Shown one piece after another: positions 44,980 to 57,110 of a stretch of 64,000 nucleotides of DNA; the stretch's first letter is position 1; each line of letters opens with the position of its first letter. Source of the stretch: Ascaphus truei. Its lineage: Eukaryota; Chordata; Amphibia; Anura; Ascaphidae. The stretch lies in assembly GCA_036426205.1 (NCBI GenBank), contig CM071571.1:108163257-108227256 (forward strand). Direction: 5' to 3'. Under the pieces are notes generated by a model that saw only the letters and a program-made list of their open reading frames with translations, did no database searches and had not been told where the DNA came from. The position numbers and the translations under genes were made by a program.

Positions 44980-45165
44980 CAGGCCCGCGGGTACCCTGGG
45001 ACTCCTGCAGGGACCCCGAGATGGCCGCGGGGACCCCCGCACTCCTGCAGGGACCCCCCACTTGGTGAGCCGGGAACCCATGGAGCCCCGTGGGTCAGCC
45101 GGGGACACACGCTCGACCCCCGGGCTTGCTCGGGGACCCCCGCGGGGTCAGCCGGGGACACCCGT
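44980..45165. repeat. GC-rich short tandem (GGGACCCCxGC) array
   Basis: Irregular repeats of ACTCCTGCAGGGACCCC, GTCAGCCGGGGACAC and CGGGGACCCCCGC, with many CpG. It is part of the Harbinger-type composite. Confidence 0.7.
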
Positions 45166-45519
45166 CGGCCTGTTGTATGGGTTTTGCGCATGCAAAAATG
45201 AAAAGCAATCAATTTTTCTAAGTCCAGCTTTTTTTGCGTCTACTCTGACTTGACGTGTTCTGATCAACGCAACTTTCGCGTACGCTAAGGTTGCGTTGCT
45301 TAGTGCATCCCGCTTAAGGGCAGAATTTAATGCAAACAGGGTAACGAACAAGCAAAGTTGGACTGAGAATAAATTCTGGAAAAAGTCATTTATAGAGCGC
45401 AAAGTGCCTGTTTGCATTGATTAGTGCATCGGGTTGAGCGCAAAAGCACGTTCTAAGAGCACTTTGCGCTCTAAAAGTGACTTATCGGAGCTTACTGCAT
45501 GACCCACATAGAGTGTATA

Positions 45520-46140
45520 AACTAATATATAGTGTACTTCCTCAACCAGCATATATTAAGCCTCTAAAAAGCAAATATAGTAACCAAACCCACAGCACTA
45601 GAAATCTCTGGGGGAAATGGTAATCATGCTAAGAGGGTCACGCTATATAATAAACAAAATGACTTGCATATGACATGGATAAGTGCATGTTTCAATGAAA
45701 AATACAAGGTAAATAGCCTGTATGGTACAGGCATAAATTTCAAAAAAGCATATCAAAGTCCAGAAAGATTCATCACAGCAGTGTTAGGTAGTATAGTTAC
45801 GTGGTTGTATAATCCAGGGGTCCTGCCTAGCACCCCAACTCTTACGCGTTTCGTCAAAGGACTAAAACTTGGAGTGGTGAGGATGCTAGGACAACACACT
45901 GTTTAAAAAGGCACATTTTCGCGCCAAAAAGGAACAAAAAAACAGCTGTGTACGTTTACTGCCATGATTACAAATCGGTGTGTACGCATTCCACGCTGAC
46001 ATGCAAAGGGAAAATAGTTACTTCCTGATTGGCGCCATGTTTTATTAGTGCACATGCGCAGTACCGTCATAATACAAGGGACGGCCCAGCGTTCCTATGG
46101 GGACATAAATCCTATCTTCAGCACTATCACCTGCAATATC
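45520..46140 (-). mobile_element. Inverted PLE terminal region upstream of the PLE ORF
   Basis: On the minus strand GTCCTTTGAC (45862-45853; stem GTC/GAC) is followed by GAAACGCGTAAG (45852-45841), the 3' part of a hammerhead. The CUGANGA part is lost. The downstream PLE ORF lies on the plus strand, so this end is inverted relative to the one at 49.4 kb. Inverted terminal arrangements are known for PLEs, but the two ends here differ in sequence and may come from different families. Confidence 0.55.
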
Positions 46141-48032
46141 AGGCGTGCAGTGGGCGGTAGGCTACCGCCAACTTGGGGATGCTACAACCTACTCTGAGCT
46201 ACCAGGTGACCCTACTGACACCTTTCTAAAATCATTAAAAGATCTGATTGAGTTAGGACAAATTACTACAGTAATGTCCTTAGTAAAGATGAAATTGTGT
46301 TCTTATGAAACCCGCATCCTAGAATTCCAGTGTTCTACCATCTCCCAAAGATCCATAAGACATTGGTCGACCCACCGGGGAGACCAATTGTCTCCTCTAT
46401 TGGATCTTTGGGAGATGGACATTCTAAATACATTGATAAATATCTGCAACCATTTGTAAGGGTCTCCCCGCATTTCTGCTGGACTCGGGGGATTTGATTA
46501 TTCAATTGAAGGGGGTCAGGTGGGGTCCACAATCATTGTGGGTCACCCTTGACGTTAATTCTTTATATTCGGTCATTAAACACGACCAAGGATTGGCAGC
46601 TGTTCGCCACTTTTTGAAAGGTCCAGATAATAATTTGTTTCATACCACTTTTATATTAGATTTGATTAATTTTTTACTCACGCACAATTATTTTTTGTTT
46701 GATCACAAATTTTATTTACAGCGGCAGGGGACAGCCATGGGCACGAGTTTTGCACCCACGTATACTAATTTATTTATGGGGTGGTGGGAGTCAGAGTTTA
46801 TTTTTAGTAGTACGAATCCGTTTAGAAAACATATCACATTCTATAAACATTATATTGACGACTTGGTTATGATTTGGGAAGGTGATTTATCCACTTTGCA
46901 CTTATTTTTTTATTTCATTAATCAAAATCCTAATAATTTAATATTCACTTTTAACTTTAACTGGCACCACATACATTATCTGGACCTCTTACTCTTTATT
47001 GATATTAACAGAGACATCCAAACTGAGGTCTACAGAAAACCTAATTCTAGAAATATACTGCTCAGGGCGGACAGCTGCCATCCTAAAGCGGTCATTAAAG
47101 GTATCCCCAAAGGCCAATTCCTCAGACTAAGGAGGAACTGCTCTACTGAAGAGGGCTTTGTCCGTCAGTCTGGGGAGTTGGCTAGGCGTTTTCAGCAGAG
47201 AGGTTATTATGGTCCTGAGTTACAGCAAACACTAGAGGAAGTAAGAACACTGGACAGACAGTCCCTACTCCCTACGTTAGGATCTACACCTTCGTAGGGA
47301 CAATTGATAGGGAAGAAAAATGTGCGCCCATAAGTTAATACTAAAGAGAAAACTTTGGGTACGGACAACAGACAGAAAAACATAATTCAAGATGATACAC
47401 CTTTAATGATCACACAATATAATAAATGTAGTAGACAAGTACAAAAAAGGATATACAAACATTGGGACATTTTAAAAATGGACCATAGTTTAGACAAATG
47501 TGTCAAACAAGGGCCTCGTTTTGTATACAGAAAGGCTAAAACCATTGCTTCTTATGTCTCCCCCAGTTATGTAGCCTCCCCTTTGGTAAAAATTTCCAAT
47601 ACATTTTGTACTAAGGGTTCCTTTAGATGGGGAAGTTGTGGCATATGTCGCTTTATGCTACCTTCTTCCCAATTCTCAGGTTCCCAATCAACTAAGTCAT
47701 TCCCTATTACTTCCTTTATTAACTGCAACACACAATATGTTTTATATCTGTTAACATGTCGTTGTGGGGCAAACTATGTAGGAAGAACAACACAAGCTTT
47801 GAAAGTAAGGATCATGGAACACCTTAGATTGATCAAAAAACAGGATTGTTCTCACCCGTTGTCCAAACACTTTACGGAGTGTAGGGAAGGGGGGACCAAA
47901 GGATTGTCAGTTAAAGGGATTGATAGAGTTTTCTCACAGAGAGGGGAGGAGGCGAGCTCAATCTGTTGGATCGCAGGGAAGCTTATTGGATTTTTATGCT
48001 TAAAACACGGGCCCCTGTGGTCTCAACATTGA
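46140..48032 (+). pseudogene. Penelope-like element RT and GIY-YIG endonuclease
   Basis: The best-preserved retroelement ORF in the window. 46190-46460 gives, across frames, SELPGDPTDTFLKSL, LPKIHKTLVDPPGRPIV and DKYLQPFV. 46494-47297 is one open frame: LWVTLDVNSLYSVI (RT motif A), GTAMGTSFAPTYTNLF (motif B), FYKHYIDDLVMIWEG (catalytic YIDD), then HIHYLDLLLFI and GQFLRLRRNC. A TAG at 47295 and a TAA at 47331 interrupt. The same frame then continues from 47355 to 48032 with GSCGICRF (Cys pair), VLYLLTCRCGANYVGRTTQ and VRIMEHLRLI, the GIY-YIG nuclease domain, and ends at TGA. The usual N-terminal part is missing or scrambled. It is non-functional but recent. Neptune-like is a guess from the Cys motif. 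Confidence 0.9.
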
Positions 48033-49600
48033 ATGGAATCTCAGTCATTTTTTGAGACAATAAGTCTCTAGATAAGTTGTTTTATAACAAGAATATAAGG
48101 GATATAGTTGTTTTTTCAGTTTTCAGCTTCTATCTTCTATGGTTGTCATCATTGGTTTTATATATATATATATTCTGATATACGTATTGGTCGTAGGACA
48201 GTGCTTTTGTTGTGAAGGAGGGGAGAACAGTGTTTAACAACCCAATTTGTATGCTGATTAAATGTGATAGGAGTTGCAATTATCCGTAAGAGGATTTCTT
48301 TTCCCTTCCCCCTTTTCCCTTTCCCTTCTCCCCCCCCCCCATTTTCCTCCCCCCCTTCCCTTACTTGTTCCTTTTTTATTTTGTTGTGTTTTCCTTTTCC
48401 CTTTCCCCCACTCCCCCCTCCCCTTTTTTCCTCTTGGGTTATATATACTCATATATGTTTCTTATCAGTTACATGCTTTGAAAAAATGTTTTTGATCAAA
48501 TGTTCTGAACACCTGCTAGTTGTTAGTTTACTACCATTAATAGATCTTGAGATATAATCCAAGATATATTTGTAATCATGCCTATTTTTCCTGCTATTTA
48601 CCCCATATGGGTGATTATGAATAAGAGTGGAATAATTATATAGTTTTATATATTCCACTTCATGGTTTTTAACTTATTTGTGTCATCATAAGGCCCGTTT
48701 TCCTCCAGAAATATGATGTGTTTTCTTAGGTGCTAGGAGAAGTTAATGGTCCAATGTATGTTTGTTTATGTTATCTAAAATTGCAGTTGTCTGTTTTGGA
48801 GGGATGGGGTAATGGGACCTTGGCTAAGTTGTTTATGAGCATATATTATGCTACAGTTAGTGTATTTCGTTGTGGGGATAGTGTCCCTCTTTATGTATGT
48901 TTCATTTACATAGTGGCAATTTTTTATTAACCCTGTTGGGATTTATATGTGGGTTTGTGTTCTAGGGGGGGGAGGGGAGGTGCGCCCCGTTGTGGAGTTG
49001 GTCCTTTGGTTGCCTTGCCGATTGGGCTGGATAGATGAGCACGGCAGCCTTGGCTCTGTGAGGATGTTGTGCTGTCACTTGGCCACATCGGCGCGCCTAG
49101 GCCCTCCCCTGGGGGTGAAGACTCCCTCCTCCCACTACATAGTCGTCACCATGCTAACCTTGACGGTGTACATAGCGCGATCTGGCATCTGCGCGGAGGT
49201 GCTGCCCGAGCATGCGCGATCCAGTTTCTCATGGACGTGACACGCAGGGCTGACACGCATGACGTCAGACCGGCGCACGGCCATTTTTGCGCCAATTTTG
49301 AAATTGGTTATTTGTTAGTTAGATGGTGTACATAAAGGGACCCCTTGCCTCTACCCCCATATACTCCTTGATAAAGGACCCCTATGGTCCGAAACGCGTA
49401 AGAGGTTTTGTCTTACCCTATGGGGGCCATGCTTTTTGAGTGTTAGTGAATAAATAGATTTTTATACTTTTCCATCACCTGACTCCCTGGCAGTGCACTG
49501 TTTTTGCTTTCTTCTTCTCTCGCTGGACTACTTCTTACAGACTGCACTCCATTTGGATGTACCAAGCAGGACTTTCAAGGACAGATGGAGTGGGTAAGAT
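48033..49600 (+). mobile_element. PLE 3' UTR and terminal region
   Basis: Follows the PLE stop. C/T-rich homopolymers at 48298-48430 match the T/C tract after the first PLE (2880-3010). After a GC-rich segment (49080-49280) comes the hammerhead-like motif (49360-49405), then GAATAAATAGATTTTTATAC. The right edge is near 49600 and is an estimate. Confidence 0.65.
49360..49405 (+). ncRNA. Decayed hammerhead of the PLE at 46-49 kb
   Basis: Perfect stem II: GGACC (49376-49380) with GGTCC (49386-49390), loop CCTAT. GAAA lies at 49391-49394 followed by CGCGTA. The core reads TTGATAA (49368-49374) instead of CUGANGA, changing C3 and G8, so self-cleavage is unlikely. Confidence 0.65.
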
Positions 49601-52135
49601 TTATTTCATTATTTAATTGTGATCTCTATAGATGAGTACTATTGATTACAATGTGAGGTCTCCAATGAGGTCACTTTAGGGTGCTATTTAGCATTCCTAT
49701 TTGTTACCTTCAGGAGACAGGTGTTTTAGTGACTCACGCATCACAGTTTATCTTTATACCCACTCCGTCATTCATTCTGCCCCTCAGTCCTGCTCAAAGA
49801 TTATCGACATTTATATTTGAGGTTCCACCATCTCTGGAGCACCTATTTCACCATATACCCACTGTTTGAACTACTTTATCAAGAAAATGTATCAAAAACC
49901 TGTGATTTAAGCAAAATTCATTAACATTTTTAAGACTCATTTGAAAACATTCACATATCTGTAGTGTTGAAGTAACTGTCAATGGTTTAGTAACGGATTT
50001 ACGTTTTCTGGTATGGTTTTAATTATTACTACTGTAATTGAAATGTAGAAGTGCTAGGAAGTTAGGAAAGGCTATCCTACATAATAATATGCAGTATGTT
50101 AAATATAGAATAGCAGATGGATTCTTTTTTTTTTTAACAGCACTACATGGTTGAGAGAGGCTTAATGATATACAGTAGATAGTGCACAGGAAAGCTGTCT
50201 CCTTTTCCTCCTGCTGACATACTGTACATTTTCCTCACAGTGACACCTGAAGCCTTTATCCTTGGTTCTTCCTCTAGCTTTAGAATTACTCCAAGTACCA
50301 AACTTTTTCCTCCTGATTCTAACCGTCTGTTACCATAAGCATTTGAGGTCTGAATTGGCAAGAGAAGGTGTTTTTATGTTTTTGATTTCAAGAGGGCTAA
50401 GGAGCAGAACAATTACAAGGTAAAGACTAAAGGATTTGAATTGGGATTTCGTTTAGAACCACACGTCCTTAATTTAACAAGAAGACATATCTTTTAGATT
50501 TAAAGAGTTCTAGAAGATTGTCTCTACTGTAATATGTTAGCAATTAATTCAATTATCATTTGCAGGGTCTGGATCCCAGTGATTCAAAATATTTCAGAAT
50601 TCTTAAACATCTAAGTTTGTAATTATTTTAGCCCTGTAACGTATGGCGAAATACCAGATAAAATGCACACATTTTTAAAAACTCACACAACATGTTGCAA
50701 CCACAGTCTTTACATTATTATGAATGAATCTGGCTTGAAGACCTTCAGATACAGTATTGATATATTTTACTTGAAGTTCTAACTTGCACGATTCCAATTT
50801 CTTTCCTCTGCAGGTTAGTTTGACATGACATTTTCAACACAAAAAGCATAATGCAATTTTTTTTTACAAATTTAAACCTACGCACTTTAAATCAAAAATT
50901 CGATTTTCTTTTGTAATTTAGAGGATACATATATCATATTGAAAATGGATTGGAACATATTGTTCTACTTGTCTACTACTTTTAGACGCTGATTACAGCA
51001 GGCAGAGCCTTTCGACCAATGATAATTGAAATACCTGGCTACCTAAGAAATTCTGACTCAAATCTTACACCGTGGAGGTGATTTATCAACAACTTTTCTT
51101 TGGTGCAATCCATGGGCAAATACAGTACATGCACTGGATTTATCAAAGTAAAGAGTCCTGCTTCTTTTAATGGTATTTGCTTTGGTACATTTATTTTTTT
51201 TTTAACTCCAGGATAGCATTAAAACAACATTAAAAAAATTCCCCTTGAAGCAATTATCTGAAGTGAAACTTAAAGCATCATTGCCTTCAACATCTTATAC
51301 AGAATGTTTTTTTTTTAATTAATAAATCAGTTGTGTAGTATTAGATAATACTTTCTGTATTTGATATATTGCTTCTACTCTTCATGCCCTTTTCATTGAA
51401 TTTTAATGTAGTAAGCTTCTTTGGGTTTCTATAGCAATCATTTAGGAAGCCACAGCACTTCCTCTTTTGTCGGCCATATTGGGTTCCCAAGGAAACAGGA
51501 TCTTTACATTCGATCATGGGAGAACGGATCGATTGGCAGATTAGATCATTACATTGGCATGAATTTAACCAACTGCTGCATCGGGTGAAAAATAAAAATG
51601 GAAAGAGCCAATGCTATTTTCAAGAAGACTTCTGTACCTCACATGCACATGTAATGCTGTTTTTGATGTCGCAACAGTGTAAAACTAGTATCCAAAGAAA
51701 CATGCTCCACCCAAGCAATCCTATCATATGAAAAGCATTTTTAAAATATACACTATCATCCAAAATGCTATTTTTTTTGTAACTGTTAATGCAAAATAAA
51801 TCATATATTGGCTGATTAATGTTGCTATTTACAGCTTCTTACATGATATCTCAATTTTAATCATCTTACCATTTGTCAAAACAGTCGTACTGAAGTTTTT
51901 CAGCGTTCTCCAGTTCTCATTCAGAACAGGTTTAATATAAATTGCAATCTTATCAAGCAGGCACTTCAATATCGAGATTATGATCTTTTCTTCCAATCTC
52001 TATTTTGCGTAAACAGAGTGAATACTGATGCCCATTTCTTGAATAAGCTTCTTTGGTATTACATTTTCAAAAGAGATACAAATGCTGCTATATCTGATTT
52101 GATAAATAATATTATGATATTATTTAAAGGAAGTC
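49601..52135. other. Unassigned AT-rich stretch
   Basis: No gene, RNA or named element recognised. Only short homopolymers (for example T10 near 50126) stand out. Confidence 0.5.
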
Positions 52136-52139
52136 ACTA

Positions 52140-52330
52140 TCGCTGGCAATACATTTCCCTCTTTCATTTACTCTGTTGATCAAGCACAATAAAACACAAA
52201 CAAAGATGCCCAAAGCTACTTCCAACGTGACAAAAATACACAGTGCAATACCTATACATTCTCTTGAAAGGGGGTCATTTAGTTTAACCCTTTGGCCAAA
52301 GTGTCGTAAGCCTGATGCCACTTCAAGGCA
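52140..52330 (+). repeat. Diverged copy of the 30.4/30.9-kb repeat
   Basis: Shares CAACGTGACAAAAATACACAGTG, TATACATTCTCTTGAAAG, GGGTCATTTAGTTTAACCC and TTTGGCCAAAGTGTCGTAAG (in shorter blocks) with the pair at 30.4-31.15 kb. Confidence 0.7.
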
Positions 52331-52529
52331 TGACCGTTAGCAGGTCCTTACACTCCCTGAGTTAAAATTCTTATTTACCTCTGTAATTAGGGGAAGAATG
52401 ATCAGCATTGGATCTGTCATAACCCAGCAGAATGAAACTGACCTGCCAACTTGTAAAGTGGGGAGGGGCAAGCTAAACCTTGGGGGGAGGGGCCACTAAC
52501 CCCCCAAAAACACCAGAGACTAGCTGCAC

Positions 52530-52658
52530 ATAGTTAATAAACACACAGATACCCAACAAGCTCTGAGAAACCCCAAACATTACCACAGTGTGGTTGTGTG
52601 TGTGTGTGTTGTGTTGTGTGTGTGTTGTGTGGTGTGTGTTTGTGTTGTGTGTGTGTGT

Positions 52659-52733
<75 letters not shown>

Positions 52734-52830
52734 GTTCAAAAGGATTGCAATGGGATGTGGCTAAATGTATTCAACAAAAATACTATGTCAATCACCTATA
52801 TATTCTCTTGAAAAAGGGTAAGTGGTGATA
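52530..52830 (+). repeat. Fourth copy of the repeat, expanded by (GT)n
   Basis: AAACACACAGATACCCAACAAGC at the left and CACCTATATATTCTCTTGAA, AAAGGGTAAG at the right match the 30.4-kb family. A (GT)n tract replaces the middle. Confidence 0.6.
52591..52732 (+). repeat. (GT)n microsatellite
   Basis: Interrupted GT to about 52660, then about 36 pure GT units to 52732. Open frames through it on either strand are artefacts. Confidence 0.96.
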
Positions 52831-52997
52831 CTGTATAGCAAGCATGTCAAACTCAAAGGCTAACATGGGCCAAATAAACAAGGTTTAAGTTTATGTGGGC
52901 CGCAAAAAAACAAAAACTTAAATTTTCATAGAAACTTAGGTTTATTTTGAAAAGTACAGTATAAAAAAAAAACCGATAAAATTAATGTTTTTTTCCT

Positions 52998-54190
52998 GAC
53001 ACTTAGCATCTCTGACGCTCTCTCTCCCTCTCCAACTCTCTCTCTCCCTCTCCGACTCCCTCCCTCTCTCTGACTGACTCCCTCCCTCTCTCTGACTACT
53101 CCCTCCCTCTCTCTCTCTCTGACTGACTCCCTCCCTCTCTCTGACTGACTCCCTCCCTCTCTCTCTGACTGACTCCCTCCCTCTCTCTCTGACTGACTCT
53201 CTCTCTCTGACTGACTCTCTCTCTGACTGACTCTCTCTCTCTCTCTCTCTCTGACTGACTCTCTCTCTCTCTGTACTGACTCTCTCTCTCGACTGACTCA
53301 CTGCTCTCTCTCTCTCTTGACTGACTCTTCCTCTCTGACCTCCTCTCTCTCTTCTGCTCCTGACTGACTCTCTCTCTCTCTCTCTGACTGACTCTCTCTC
53401 TCTCTCTCTCTCTCTCTGACTCACTCTCTCTCTCTCTGACTGACTCTCTCTCTTTCTCTCTGACTGACTCTCTCTCTCTCTGACTGACTCTCTCTCTCTC
53501 TGACTGACTCTCTCTCTCTGACTAACTCTCTCTCTCTCTCTCTGTGACTGACTCTCTCTCTCTCTCTCTCTGACTGACTCTCTCTCTGACTGACTCTCTC
53601 TGACTGACTCTCTCTCTGACTGACTGACACTCTCCCTGACTGACTCTCTCTCTGACTGACTCTCTCTTTCTCTCTCTCTCTGAATATCTGACTCTCTCTG
53701 ACTGACTCCCTCTCTGACTCTCTCCCTCTCTCTGACTCTTTCTCCCTCTGACTCTCTCCCATACTCTCTCCCTCTCCCAGACACATTCTCTCTCTCCCAG
53801 ACACACTCTCTCTCTCCCAGACACACACTCTCTCTCTCCCAGGCACACTCTCTCTCTCTCTCTTTCCCAGACACACTCTCTCTCTCAGACACACTCTCTC
53901 TCTCAGACAAACACTCTCTCACACACTCTCTCTCCCAGACACACTCTCTCTCTCTCCCAGGCACACTCTCTCTCAGATACACTCTCTCTCTCTCAGACAC
54001 ACACTCTCTCACACACACACTCTCTCTCTCTCACACACACTCTCTCTCTCTCACACACACACACACACTCTCTCAGACAGACACACACGCAGACACACAC
54101 ACAGACACACACAGACACACACAGACACACAAACACACTCAGACACTCACATACACTCACACACAGACACACACACACACCCTCAGACAC
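52998..54190 (+). repeat. CTCTCTGACTGACT minisatellite, then (CA)-rich tract
   Basis: 52998-53760: units of 12-20 bases made of CTCTCT plus GACTGACTC. 53760-54000: CTCTCTCCCAGACACA units. 54000-54190: CACACA with AGACA. The longest open frame in the region (358 codons, minus strand, all ER/SE/RV) is a by-product of this array. The array recurs at 59520-60720 in a scrambled form. Confidence 0.93.
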
Positions 54191-54204
54191 TCACATACAA
54201 GAGA

Positions 54205-54389
54205 TCATGGAGGCTACCACCTCAGAAGCCCGGTCCTGGCTCCCCCACAACATTGCAGGAAGCTCAGGCCCTCCTGTTCCTCACAGGTACGCACCACACT
54301 GCATGTAATCTGCCCCATGCACCCTAGACACCACCGTAGAGTCTGGGGGAGGGGGGAAGCAGGGTTACATTTGGAGGCACTGCTGAGAG
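54205..54389 (+). mobile_element. LTR remnant and primer site of the second gag-like copy
   Basis: Short LTR-end-like DNA finishing GGGTTACA, followed by TGGAGGCACTGCTGAGAG (54372-54389), the same primer site as at 32.75 kb. The rest of the LTR is cut off by the tandem array on the left. Confidence 0.55.
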
Positions 54390-54765
54390 ATGTCAGAACA
54401 GGACCGGCTCATAGCAAGGCGGAACGGGCAGAGCGCGATGCACTATCTGAGCAAGTGTTGGAGAAGGATGGGCGCCCATAGGAGGTGGCGTAGGAAGGGT
54501 GAATAGATAGAGCTGACCGAGTCCCTTGAGGCAGGTAGCGTGAGGCAACTGCCTCAAGGGTCAGCCTGTTAACCAGTCCAGGGACCATGGCCCAGGGCCC
54601 GCGCTATGAGTGGCCAAAAGCAGGAGACGCCCCATACCTGGAAAAGAGGTACCATAGCTATCACCCACACACACGCACCACAGAACACTTGCATGGTAAA
54701 CATCGAGAACAGTGCATAGAGGAGAGGAGTTCCGCTGAGCCTGGGGTACAAGCCACAACAATTTA

Positions 54766-56340
54766 GTGAGAAACAGAATGCAGAGCACACAGTTAGCAGT
54801 CAGTCAGTGTTTAGGTACGAGATACCCATTAGACACTGAGGTTAGGGCACATGGGCATTTGGAAAACTCATCCAAGATGGCGTCCATCCCTACATGTGCT
54901 CCACGGAGCAAGGACATTGATCTAAAATGGCGATTCCCTCCAAGCCTGGAGCAAGCACGTGCGTTGTGCACAGAGACTATTAGGAGAATGTGGCGGGACA
55001 TGTGTAATAATTTGGCGCCAAACCCGGATTCTTTGCAAGGGGAGCGGTGCGGCGCGAAAGCCGAAAGCCCACCCACCTGTGTCGTGAATGGTCAGAAAGC
55101 CTGGCCACATCACACTGAAGAAGAAAAGATCCAACCTCTGGATTCCACCAGAGGGAGGGGGTACCAGGAGAGCCAATCAGGAGAGTCCTCCCCAGCGAAA
55201 GGAGGGGCCGGAAGCCTGAGCGAGGAGCTTCACTTTTGTCTGACAATCGAGGAGCAAGGAGCTGGAACGCTGAGCTGTTCTCACTCTGAGCGAACCATGT
55301 CCGAGATGAATACTTCCATCTACCAATTACCAGGAGGCCTACTGGTAGTGGAGGTAGCTGAGCACGAATACGTGTGGTGTTTGTGCGTCCACTGCGGGAT
55401 ACTGGGCGCGGTACCAAGCACCAGGGCCCGATGCCCTCAATGTGGCGCATTTTATCTTTGGCCGACCGAGCCATGGCCTTTGATCGGAACCCCGCGGGTG
55501 CCTCTCCAGGAACCTTGACGGAGATAGCGGAAGGCAAAGAAAAGACTGCCCTGGGTCCCCATTATACCTATCGGGAGGAACCAAGGCTCCGCTCGCTATT
55601 AAACTGAGCGAACGGGCAACTGAGAAGAGTGCGACCGCAGTGAAGGTACCAGAGCGAGAACACTTTGTACCTATACCCACTGGTTGTATCGCCAAAGAAC
55701 CAGGTGACTCCCTAGAGGAGGAACCAATTGTGATTTCGTTGGAAGATGAGATCGGCATGACATCAGTGGCGATGCGCCTACAGGCGAACCACCCCAAAGG
55801 CATCAAGAGAGAGCAGACAAGCCCGGAGACCATACGACGGTGAGCGCTGGTGCGGCCGGAGGCCCGTAAGAGTCCCACCGCAGTCGTGACTCCCAGTGCG
55901 ACGGAGACGGAAACCGAGACGATCCTAGAGGAGCCTGATGTCATCAAAAAGCAGCGGAGCGGTAAGTAGATTCTACCACCCCCTTACTCTGCCAGGCGCA
56001 GACCGCAATCCCGGCGAACGAGAAAGAGAGGCTTGAGGCCTACTTGTTCGACCGGGTACCGGATGCTCCACCACCGCCCCCGAAGGTCCTCGACGCACGT
56101 CCGGTGCGTGACCCCGGAGCAGATGGAGATTCTGCAGGCGATCCTGACGACAGCGGTTCCGGTTCCACCGGGAAGAAGAAAAGTCCTGGAGGAGTGTTCT
56201 CCTCTCCGAGCACAGATGCTGCTATTGCCCTGGCTGCCCTACGGAGTCGAGGCCCCTCCCGAGACTCTATGAGCATGGCGGGAGTGCCTCTAAGCACCAA
56301 TTCCTGTGGCCAGGGGCCACCCGCTTGCTTGACAATGTCC
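54766..56340 (+). pseudogene. Gag-like region, second copy (zinc ribbon intact)
   Basis: One open frame to 55518. It carries a leader that reads through MASIPTCAPRSKD, and from ATG 55297 MSEMNTSIYQLPGGLLVVEV, then C-L-C-V-H-C-G ... C-P-Q-C-G-A-F-Y-L-W, both Cys pairs of the zinc-ribbon-like module. After a TGA the homology to the 34-kb copy continues in other frames: GMTSVAMRLQANH at 55755, KSPTAVVT at 55870, and an Asp/Ser/Gly-rich part to 56340 (ADGDSAGDPDDSGSG). The charged domain seen at 35.4-35.9 kb is not present: an L2 insertion follows at 56.43 kb. This copy best preserves the start and the ribbon. Confidence 0.6.
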
Positions 56341-56424
56341 TGGATGTTCCCCCAGCTCCGGCCCCTAGCTCCACTGCCCCGGCCACTGCCCCTGCCCCGT
56401 CATGAGTGGTGCCACCGGGAATGC

Positions 56425-56776
56425 CCTTCCCCTCTATACTCGACTAGCAACCTCTCTATCCACCTTTAAGACCCACCTTAAGACACACTGTGAATAGCAC
56501 AGTGGATTATACTGGACACATGATACATAAAGCTTGGCCCCCTGCATACGCACTTACCAGAATTCCCTCCTACTGTCTGTACGTTCTCCCTACCTACCAA
56601 TTAGATTGTAAGCTCCTCGGAGCAGGGACTCCTTTTCCTTAATGTTACTTTTATGTCTGAAGCACTTATTCCCATGACCTGTTATTTATATTATCTGTTA
56701 TTTATTTGATTACCACATGTATTACTACTGTGAAGCGCTATGTACATTAATGGCGCTATATAAATAAAGACATACA
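56425..56776 (+). mobile_element. L2-type LINE 3' end
   Basis: PLYSTSNLSIHL in one frame and SLSTFKTHLKTH in another mark the L2 C-terminus. TTAGATTGTAAGCTCCTCGG follows, and the tail GGCGCTATATAAATAAAGAC then ATACAATACAA ends it. It is heavily 5'-truncated and inserted downstream of the gag-like region. Confidence 0.78.
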
Positions 56777-56929
56777 ATACAACTCCTCAAATGTCCATCT
56801 CCCTAGTGAAATTCTAACTGTCCCTTTGTGCTGTCAACTGCCATCCAAAAAACCCCACATGGGTACTGTAGCTCTGCAGGTTCTAAAAGCAGCAGCTCAG
56901 CTCTTGCAAAGTCTATTTATCTCCTAGAG

Positions 56930-57102
56930 CAGAGGTTCCCATCTCCAGCCCTGAAGGACCACTAACAGTGTAGGTTTTAAAGCTATCCTCTCACTATCCC
57001 AGGTGGCCCACTCATTTTGACTGAACCACCTGTACTCAAGCAGAAGTATGCTTAAAACCTGCACTGTTAGTAGCCCTTAAGGACTGGAGTTGGGTACCCT
57101 TG
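56930..57102. mobile_element. 173-bp hAT-type MITE
   Basis: Inverted ends CAGAGGTTCCCATCTCCAGC / inverse of CAAGGGTACCCAACTCCAGT, extending through ACTAACAGTG. It is flanked by TCCTAGAG (56922-56929) and TCCTAGGG (57103-57110), an 8-base duplication with one change. Eight-base duplications and CAG-type ends fit hAT. Confidence 0.82.
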
Positions 57103-57110
57103 TCCTAGGG

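Larger units (their letters stand above)
43137..45515. mobile_element. Composite of Harbinger-type non-autonomous elements
   Basis: The left boundary GGGGCCTTTGCAAAGAACTG (after TTA at 43143-43145) looks like a terminus. The right boundary near 45497-45511, CGGAGCTTACTGCATGACCC, is the inverse of a GGG(TCATGCAGTAAGC) end as at 13.2 kb. The two ends differ, so at least two elements are merged. The interior has two large palindromes (43393-43645 and 43957-44288), TTAACCCC/CGCTATAGTGATTAAG motifs (44635-44690) and a GC-rich GGGACCCC array (44980-45165). No transposase is present. Confidence 0.55.

Noticed and set aside
52942..54018. A 358-codon minus-strand open frame rich in ERE, SER and VRE
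   Set aside because: It is a translation of the CTCTCTGACTGACT array. The overlapping frames are equally open and equally repetitive, and no domain is visible.
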